Shown here piece after piece: positions 1 through 6,391 of a stretch of DNA of 6,391 bases. The DNA lies in NCBI GenBank assembly GCA_963205525.1, contig CAUJJP010000159.1:1-6391 (forward strand). The letters run 5' to 3'. Each line of letters opens with the position of its first letter. The first letter of the stretch is position 1. The stretch is from Pseudomonadota bacterium. Lineage in GTDB: Bacteria > Pseudomonadota > Gammaproteobacteria > Burkholderiales > Burkholderiaceae. The notes below the pieces were generated by a model. It saw only the letters and a program-made list of their open reading frames with translations, was not told the origin of the DNA and did no database searches. The translations under genes and the position numbers were made by a program.

Positions 1-34
1 TTCGTGGTCTGCCGTGAGACGTTCTGAAAAGACG

Positions 35-68
35 AAGCCCCTGATTTCTTCAACAAAATCAGGGGCTT
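35..68 (-). terminator. Rho-independent terminator downstream of icd
   Basis: A perfect 13-bp inverted repeat, AAGCCCCTGATTT (35-47) with AAATCAGGGGCTT (56-68), encloses an 8-nt loop. It starts 31 bp past the icd stop codon. Read on the minus strand, the hairpin is followed by CGTCTTTTC, a modest T-rich tail; on the plus strand it runs into ACGGGG, so termination should mainly serve icd transcription. The stem could also work in the other direction for an unseen gene ending at the left edge. Confidence 0.85.
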
Positions 69-99
69 ACGGGGCGTCATGAGACGCTGTGGAGCGGCT

Positions 100-1353
<1,254 letters not shown>

Positions 1354-1362
1354 GGAATCGGG

Positions 1363-1367
1363 TCTCC
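1363..1367 (-). promoter_or_regulatory. Ribosome binding site of icd
   Basis: Read on the minus strand this is GGAGA, 9 nt before the ATG at 1353. It supports that ATG over the upstream in-frame extension of the open frame. Confidence 0.7.
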
Positions 1368-1399
1368 ACAGGGCGAGGGGGTCTCGCCGGACATGGGGG

Positions 1400-1405
1400 A
1401 TTCTA
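1400..1405 (-). promoter_or_regulatory. Candidate -10 element of the icd promoter
   Basis: Minus-strand TAGAAT matches the sigma70 -10 consensus TATAAT at five of six positions and sits 46 bp before the icd ATG, predicting a leader of about 40 nt. No good -35 hexamer is found 16-18 bp upstream, where an inverted repeat lies instead; the promoter may need an activator or be weaker than the -10 suggests. This is inference from sequence only. Confidence 0.4.
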
Positions 1406-1412
1406 CGGTGGA

Positions 1413-1434
1413 CACTGTCGGCGCCCTGACAGTG
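1413..1434. repeat. 7-bp inverted repeat upstream of icd
   Basis: CACTGTC (1413-1419) and GACAGTG (1428-1434) form a perfect inverted repeat around an 8-nt GC-rich centre. It covers the expected spacer and -35 area of the candidate icd promoter, so it could be an operator. It could instead be a hairpin ending the hemN/TauE transcript, but no T tract follows on the minus strand, which makes a classical terminator less likely. Confidence 0.45.
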
Positions 1435-1491
1435 GGCCTTGGTAGTACGCGCTCCCGCCCGGACAAGCAAGTCGGACCGCCGGCCCCGGTG

Positions 1492-2196
1492 TCAGCCCAC
1501 GCACCAGGCGACGAAATCGGCCCAGGTGGAGCGCGTGAGCGCGAAGAGGGCGGCCAACGCGATCAGGCCGCCCGAGGCCCGCACCGCCCAGCGCGAGACC
1601 TGCGCCGACATGCCACGCACGCCCAGCCACGACCACAACGCCGGCCCCAGCATCAGCGCACCGGCGGTGACGGCGGCAAAGCCGGCCATCACCAGCGCCC
1701 CGCCCCCCGGCCCCTTGGCGAGTGCCGCCAGCACCAGCGCCGACTGCAGCAGCCCGCAGGGCCAGGCCGCCCACAAAGCCCCGGCAGCCCCGGCGGCACC
1801 AGCACGGCGCAGCGGTGCCTGCAGGCGCATCCGGCCGCCGCCGTGCAGGGCCGCGGCGCGGGCGCTCCCGCGCCCGAGGGTCTCCAGCCACAGCGGCTGC
1901 CGGCCCTGCCACAGCAGCCACAGCCCGAGCACCAGGGCAGCGGCGTGCAGCAGGGTCCAGGCCGGGCGCAGCAGCGGGCTCCAGGCGCTCAGGCTGCCCA
2001 GCAACTGCACGCCGCCGGCCACCAGCGCGCCGGCGGCGGCGTAAGAGAGCAACCTGCCGGCGTGAAACGCGATCCCGGCCGGACCGAGCGCGCGCGGCCC
2101 GCAGACCGCGGCGCAGGGGGTGGCGCACATCGCCACGCAGTGCGGCACGCCGGCCAGGCCCAGGGCCAGTGCGCCCAACAGCAGCGCCAGCTCCAT
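1492..2196 (-). CDS. TauE/SafE (UreH-like) family membrane protein, probable role in cbb3 oxidase metal supply
   Basis: A 234-residue, very hydrophobic protein with about six predicted membrane helices: roughly residues 3-30, 45-70, 78-97, 135-160, 165-192 and 205-222. The first helix carries H19-C20-x-x-M23-C24 followed by C28 and C32, and a second motif W145-P-C147-G-L lies in the middle; together with FHAGRLLSY (44-52) this is the pattern of the sulfite exporter TauE/SafE / UreH-like transmembrane family (related to the DsbD membrane domain). Family members next to cco genes are thought to help metal or redox handling during cytochrome oxidase biogenesis; actual transport of sulfite is unproven. 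The start is the only ATG that fits the homology, 10 bp after the hemN stop, so the two are probably co-transcribed; no clear Shine-Dalgarno sequence is visible, suggesting coupling to hemN translation. The specific substrate cannot be read from sequence. Confidence 0.88.
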   Translation of the reverse strand: MELALLLGALALGLAGVPHCVAMCATPCAAVCGPRALGPAGIAFHAGRLLSYAAAGALVAGGVQLLGSLSAWSPLLRPAWTLLHAAALVLGLWLLWQGRQPLWLETLGRGSARAAALHGGGRMRLQAPLRRAGAAGAAGALWAAWPCGLLQSALVLAALAKGPGGGALVMAGFAAVTAGALMLGPALWSWLGVRGMSAQVSRWAVRASGGLIALAALFALTRSTWADFVAWCVG

Positions 2197-2206
2197 GCAG
2201 CCGAGG

Positions 2207-3619
2207 TCAGACGATGCGCGAGAAGCGCTGGCGGTTCTGGTCGGCGCGCAGGTGGCGGTCGAAGGCCATGGCCACGGCGCGGACGAAGAACCAGCCACTG
2301 GCGGTGACGCTGATGCCCACGGCGTCGACCTCGACCAGGCCTTCGTCGACCAAGGGCGCGAGCGCCTCGATCTCGGCCGCGAAGTAGTCCTGGAAACGGA
2401 TCAGGTGGGCGAGCGAGATCGACTCGAACTCGACCCGGCCCTGGCACATCAGCGCCATGATGACCGCGCGCCGGACGAGGTCGTCGCGCGTCAGCGCCAG
2501 CCCGCGCACGGTCGGGAACTGGCCTTGCTGCAGGGCGTCGTAGTACTCGGGCAGGGTCTTGGCGTTCTGGCTGTAGGTGGCGCCCATGCGGCCGATCGAG
2601 GACACCCCCAGGCCGATCAGGTCGCAGTCGGGCTGCGTGCTGTAGCCCTGGAAGTTGCGGTGCAGACGGCCCTGGCGCTTGGCCACCGCGAGCGCATCGT
2701 CGTGCAGCGCGAAGTGGTCCATGCCGATGTAGGTGTAGCCGTCGCCGGTGAAGCCGGAGATCGCCGCCCCCAGCATGCCGATGCGCCCGTCGGCGTTCGG
2801 CAAGTCCTGGGCGTGGATGCGCCGCTGCGGCTTGAAGCGCGTCGGCAGGTGGGCGTAGCCGTACAGCGCGATGCGGTCCGGCCGCAGCTCGCGCACCTGG
2901 TCTATGGTGCGCTGGAACGAGGTCGGGCTCTGCTTGGGCAGGCCGTAGATGAGGTCGGCGTTGATCGACTCGAAGCCCAGTTCGCGCGCCGCGAGGACGA
3001 GGTCGCGCACGCTCTCCCAGCTCTGCACCCGGTGCACCGCCTGCTGCACCTCGGCATCGAAATCCTGGATGCCGAAGCTGATGCGGTTGAAACCGATCGA
3101 CCTGAGCACCTGCAGGCGCTGCGGCGTCGCGGTGCGCGGGTCGACCTCGATCGAGACCTCGGCGCCGGGCATGAGCCGAAACGCCGCGCGCAGGCTGTCC
3201 ATGAGCCGGGTCAGCTCGGCGTCGGTGAGGAAGGTGGGGGTGCCGCCGCCGAGGTGCAGCTGCGACACCTGCTGCCCGTGGCCGAGCACCGCGACGTGCA
3301 GCGCGATCTCCTGGTCCAGCGCGTCCAGGTACTCCGGCGCGCGCTCGTGATGCCGGGTGATGACCTTGTTGCAGGCGCAGTAGTAGCAGACGTGCTCGCA
3401 AAACGGGATGTGCACGTACAGCGACAGTGCCGCCGCCCCGCCCACGCGCGCGCCCTGCGCGCGCTCCTGCAAGGCCTGCCGGTAGGCGGCGGGGCCGAAG
3501 GCCTCGACGAAGCGGTCCGCGGTCGGGTAGGAGGTGTAACGGGGTCCGGAAACATCCAGGCGGCGCAGGGTCTCCTCGGGGACGACCAGGGCCTGACCGG
3601 CATCTACGACATGGGGCAT
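2207..3619 (-). CDS. hemN: Oxygen-independent coproporphyrinogen III dehydrogenase (radical SAM)
   Basis: Converts coproporphyrinogen III to protoporphyrinogen IX by two SAM-dependent oxidative decarboxylations, the anaerobic step of haem synthesis in the cytoplasm. The 470-residue product has the usual HemN length (E. coli 457). The opening motif VSGPRYTSYPTADRF (23-37) is characteristic. YVHIPFCEHVCYYCACNK supplies the CX3CX2C cluster ligands C74, C78 and C81, plus C83 of the HemN-type CXC and the conserved Tyr68. GGGTPTF (124-130) is the SAM-binding glycine motif; IEVDP (157-161) and SFGIQDF (181-187) follow as in true HemN. The presence of the CXC pattern and the full C-terminal domain, ending SGWFFVRAVAMAFD, argues for genuine HemN rather than the HemW chaperone. 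The ATG at 3619 was chosen because homology starts soon after; the open frame upstream runs into the divergent promoter region. The Shine-Dalgarno is weak. It is divergent to fnr and followed after 10 bp by a TauE/SafE-like gene. FNR control is likely from nearby FNR-box-like sequences. Confidence 0.97.
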   Translation of the reverse strand: MPHVVDAGQALVVPEETLRRLDVSGPRYTSYPTADRFVEAFGPAAYRQALQERAQGARVGGAAALSLYVHIPFCEHVCYYCACNKVITRHHERAPEYLDALDQEIALHVAVLGHGQQVSQLHLGGGTPTFLTDAELTRLMDSLRAAFRLMPGAEVSIEVDPRTATPQRLQVLRSIGFNRISFGIQDFDAEVQQAVHRVQSWESVRDLVLAARELGFESINADLIYGLPKQSPTSFQRTIDQVRELRPDRIALYGYAHLPTRFKPQRRIHAQDLPNADGRIGMLGAAISGFTGDGYTYIGMDHFALHDDALAVAKRQGRLHRNFQGYSTQPDCDLIGLGVSSIGRMGATYSQNAKTLPEYYDALQQGQFPTVRGLALTRDDLVRRAVIMALMCQGRVEFESISLAHLIRFQDYFAAEIEALAPLVDEGLVEVDAVGISVTASGWFFVRAVAMAFDRHLRADQNRQRFSRIV

Positions 3620-3652
3620 GGCGGCACTGTGCCAAAGGTCGAACCGGCCCGC

Positions 3653-3666
3653 TTGACTTGCCTCAA
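3653..3666. promoter_or_regulatory. Candidate FNR box in the hemN-fnr divergent region
   Basis: TTGAC-TTGC-CTCAA matches the FNR consensus TTGAT-N4-ATCAA at 8 of 10 positions, with both outer TTGA/TCAA cores intact. It lies 34 bp before the hemN ATG and 67 bp before the fnr ATG, so it could serve either gene. The adjacent fnr product has the E-SR recognition residues for this type of site. Transcription starts are not known, so activation versus repression cannot be decided. Confidence 0.5.
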
Positions 3667-3690
3667 TTGGCGTTATCGTCCAAGTTCCGC

Positions 3691-3704
3691 TTGACAATCC
3701 ACAA
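3691..3704. promoter_or_regulatory. Weak second FNR-box-like sequence
   Basis: TTGAC-AATC-CACAA matches TTGAT-N4-ATCAA at 7 of 10 positions; the left half-site is good and the right one is poor. Its centre is 38 bp from the centre of the stronger box. It may be chance, or TTGACA here may instead be part of a -35 element for fnr. Confidence 0.2.
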
Positions 3705-3732
3705 TCCGGGCGCCCCGACCCCCAACGCTTCG

Positions 3733-4467
3733 ATGTCTGCCGCCGCACCTCTCCGACTCGAACCCTTCAAGGTCGCCTGCTCGAGCTGCAGCCTGCGCGA
3801 GCTGTGCCTGCCGGTCGGCATGTCCGACGAGCAGATGCTCAAGCTCGATTCGCTGGTCTCGACGCGGCGCAGCGTACAGCGCGGCGACACCTTGTTTCGC
3901 AGCGGCGAGGCCTTCCAGTCGCTGTACGCGGTACGCACCGGCTTCTTCAAGACCTGTGTCGCGAGCGAGGACGGGCGCGACCAGGTCACCGGCTTCCAGA
4001 TGGCGGGCGAACTGCTTGGACTGGACGGCATAGGCACCGAGCGCCACACCTGCGACGCGGTGGCACTGGAAGACTCGCAGGTCTGCATCATTCCCTACCA
4101 CCAGCTGGAGGACTTGTCGCGCGAGGTCTCCGACCTGCAGCGCCAGTTCCACCGCATCATGAGCCGCGAGATCGTGCGCGACCACGGCGTTATGCTGCTG
4201 CTGGGCAGCATGCGCGCCGAAGAACGGCTCGCCGCCTTCCTGCTCAACCTGACGCAGCGACTGCAAAGCCGCGGCTTCTCGGCCAGCGAGCTGATCCTGC
4301 GCATGACGCGCGAGGAGATCGGCAGCTACCTCGGGCTGAAGCTGGAAACGGTCAGCCGCACCTTCTCCAAGTTCCAGGACGAGGGCTATCTGGAGGTCAA
4401 GCAGCGCCAGGTCCGCATCGTCGATCAGGACGGACTGCAGAAGCTGGTCAACGGCGCGAGCTGCTGA
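3733..4467 (+). CDS. fnr: FNR-type oxygen-sensing transcriptional regulator (Crp/Fnr family)
   Basis: Global regulator that binds DNA as a dimer when its [4Fe-4S] cluster is intact in low oxygen. The 244-residue product matches E. coli FNR (250 aa) from end to end. The N-terminal cluster ligands are C16, C19 and C25 in ACSSCSLRELC, and the fourth ligand is C118 in VCIIPY, equivalent to E. coli Cys122. A cyclic-nucleotide-like beta-roll spans about residues 30-125, the dimerisation helix about 130-160 (MLLLGSMRAEERLAAFLLNL is strongly FNR-like), and the helix-turn-helix about 190-215, with E205, S208 and R209 in LETVSR matching the FNR residues that read TTGAT half-sites. The full cysteine set separates it from cluster-free relatives such as DNR or CRP. 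The start is the ATG of MSAAAPLRLEPFKVAC; no Shine-Dalgarno sequence precedes it, so it may be poorly initiated or leaderless. C75, C107 and a terminal C244 are extra cysteines with no assigned role. It is divergent from hemN and convergent with the ccoG-FixH pair, all likely targets. Confidence 0.96.
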   Translation: MSAAAPLRLEPFKVACSSCSLRELCLPVGMSDEQMLKLDSLVSTRRSVQRGDTLFRSGEAFQSLYAVRTGFFKTCVASEDGRDQVTGFQMAGELLGLDGIGTERHTCDAVALEDSQVCIIPYHQLEDLSREVSDLQRQFHRIMSREIVRDHGVMLLLGSMRAEERLAAFLLNLTQRLQSRGFSASELILRMTREEIGSYLGLKLETVSRTFSKFQDEGYLEVKQRQVRIVDQDGLQKLVNGASC

Positions 4468-4532
4468 GCGCACGCGAGTCGCTGCGACCCGACGCCCCGG
4501 CGCCTCGGCGATCCGACCGCAGCCCTGCGGGC

Positions 4533-4765
4533 TCAGGGCGTCGCCGCCGAGCCGGGATGGGGTGCACCGCCCGGTGTCACCGCATGGTTGCGCGACTGCA
4601 TGGCGGTCGGCTCGCGCGTGTCGAGCACCGGGTCCGCGCCGTCGATGGCGATCACGGCGGTGACGATGGCCGCCAGCACCACCACCGCCGGGCCGCCGAC
4701 CACCAGCCACATCACGGGTTCACGCCACCAGCGGCGCTGCGGGGGTCCCAGGTCTTCGTCTCGCA

Positions 4766-4769
<4 letters not shown>
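4533..4769 (-). CDS. Short FixH/CcoH-like membrane protein, cbb3 oxidase assembly
   Basis: A 78-residue protein with one predicted membrane helix (about residues 20-43, MWLVVGGPAVVVLAAIVTAV) followed by GADPVL and a Pro/Ala-rich hydrophilic tail. The pattern W-x-W/V-V-GP-VVV near the N-terminus followed by ADPV after the helix resembles the N-terminal part of FixH/CcoH, which helps assemble cbb3-type cytochrome oxidase; full FixH proteins are roughly twice this length, so the periplasmic domain is missing. Short versions at this position after ccoG are, to my recollection, common in Burkholderiales, so this may be a family variant rather than a decayed gene. The ATG at 4769 overlaps the ccoG stop as ATGA, indicating translational coupling; a second ATG follows directly at 4766. 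Function is inferred mainly from position. Confidence 0.75.
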
Positions 4770-6100
<1,331 letters not shown>

Positions 6101-6126
6101 GGCACGCGCGTAGATGCGCTTTTGCT

Positions 6127-6151
6127 GGCTCTATGCCGTTCCGTGTGGAAC
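6127..6151. repeat. Putative terminal inverted repeat of the IS
   Basis: The 25-bp segment starts with GGCTCTATGCC and contains GTTCC-gtgt-GGAAC (6138-6151), a small dyad. Its position between the last recognisable ccoG codon and the transposase stop, and its GGCTCT opening, fit an ISL3 end. The partner repeat lies beyond the window, so the exact length is a guess. Confidence 0.55.
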
Positions 6152-6157
6152 TTGACT

Positions 6158-6391
6158 TCACATCCGATGTGTCGTGACGCCTGCTGACAAGGCCGAGGCC
6201 GGCACGAACGGGGAGGCTGGCAGATGTGTGAGCTTGCCCAGGCGCAGGTTGGCGATGGCGATGTAGTTGGCTGCAGTTCTGAAGCCACGCGCTGCACGCT
6301 TGGCTTGCTGCATCAGCCCGTTCATGGCTTCGACGAAGGCGTTGCTGCGGTGATCCAGCATGCCGCGCACGACCGCATCGAAGTGGGTTTT
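6158..6391 (-). CDS. ISL3-family transposase, C-terminal part (5' end outside window)
   Basis: The frame is open to the right edge and encodes the last 77 residues. It contains DHRSNAFVEAMNGL, matching the end of the DDE domain in IS204/IS1001/IS1096/IS1165-type (ISL3) transposases, with E21 of this fragment the probable last catalytic acid, followed by the family tail AKRAARGFRTAANYIAIANLRLGKLTHLPASPF. The fragment ends with TGA at 6158-6160. The rest of the gene, including the other acidic catalytic residues and the zinc-finger N-terminus, is not visible, so whether the element is intact is unknown. Any start codon inside this fragment is not the true one. Confidence 0.82.
   Translation of the reverse strand, partial: KTHFDAVVRGMLDHRSNAFVEAMNGLMQQAKRAARGFRTAANYIAIANLRLGKLTHLPASPFVPASALSAGVTTHRM

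Larger units (their letters stand above)
6127..6391 (-). mobile_element. End of an ISL3-family insertion sequence (partial, runs off the window)
   Basis: From about 6127 the sequence is no longer ccoG. The terminus begins GGCTCTATGCC, resembling the GGCTCTT start typical of ISL3-family inverted repeats, and 21 bp after the apparent repeat's first 10 bases the transposase stop codon is reached (6158-6160). The transposase is transcribed towards ccoG. A short palindrome CACATC-c-GATGTG (6159-6171) overlaps the transposase stop. ISL3 elements usually make 8-bp target duplications; the eight bases on the ccoG side are CTTTTGCT (6119-6126), but the other end is outside the window, so the duplication cannot be confirmed. 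Confidence 0.8.

Noticed and set aside
1..27. Possible C-terminal tail of a plus-strand gene (reads FVVCRETF then TGA) just before the terminator
   Set aside because: Only eight codons are visible and two other frames are equally possible, so there is no basis for calling a gene, though a convergent neighbour sharing the terminator would be sensible.
1403..2128. Minus-strand open frame of 241 codons overlapping the TauE/SafE-like gene in another frame
   Set aside because: Arg/Gly/Ala-rich translation without domains; the alternative frame has proper membrane helices and family motifs.
2120..3694. 524-codon open frame on the plus strand antisense to hemN
   Set aside because: Same cause: its composition is that of an antisense shadow and hemN on the minus strand is unmistakable.
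4522..4539. Hairpin GCCCTG/CAGGGC between the convergent fnr and FixH-like genes as a terminator
   Set aside because: The stem is only 6 bp, overlaps the stop codon of the FixH-like gene and has no T tract on either strand; in GC-rich DNA such a dyad is easily found by chance. The 65-bp gap shows nothing else.

Overview
The window is GC-rich and densely coded. It looks like a chromosomal segment of a betaproteobacterium, most likely of the order Burkholderiales. The evidence is the NADP-type isocitrate dehydrogenase, the FNR with four cluster cysteines, and the linkage of cbb3-oxidase accessory genes with hemN and fnr. The exact genus cannot be told from the sequence.

Layout from left to right: (1) a strong rho-independent terminator (35-68) closing icd; (2) icd (minus), NADP-dependent isocitrate dehydrogenase, with its own probable promoter and an inverted repeat in the 138-bp gap upstream; (3) a TauE/SafE (UreH-like) membrane protein with a cysteine-rich first helix, 10 bp downstream of hemN and probably co-transcribed with it; (4) hemN (minus), oxygen-independent coproporphyrinogen III dehydrogenase; (5) a 113-bp divergent control region with one fair and one weaker FNR-box-like sequence; (6) fnr (plus), the oxygen-sensing [4Fe-4S] regulator; (7) a short FixH/CcoH-like membrane protein (minus), overlapping by ATGA the end of (8) ccoG (minus), the cbb3-oxidase assembly ferredoxin/cupric reductase; (9) the end of an ISL3-family insertion sequence (about 6127 to the window edge) that has cut off the 5' end of ccoG.

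The genes form a low-oxygen respiration module. FNR senses anoxia. HemN makes protoporphyrinogen without O2, which the haem-rich cbb3 oxidase needs. CcoG, the FixH-like protein and probably the TauE/SafE-like protein serve copper delivery and assembly of that oxidase. The structural genes ccoNOQP would be expected to the right, beyond the insertion sequence, but they are not in this window. Icd is a TCA-cycle neighbour and probably a separate transcription unit.

The most noteworthy point is the precise IS junction that removes the ccoG start codon and first few dozen codons while leaving the membrane, Fe-S and C-terminal domains open. I see no evidence of an undescribed defence or mobile system here; apart from the IS this is known aerobic/microaerobic metabolism.
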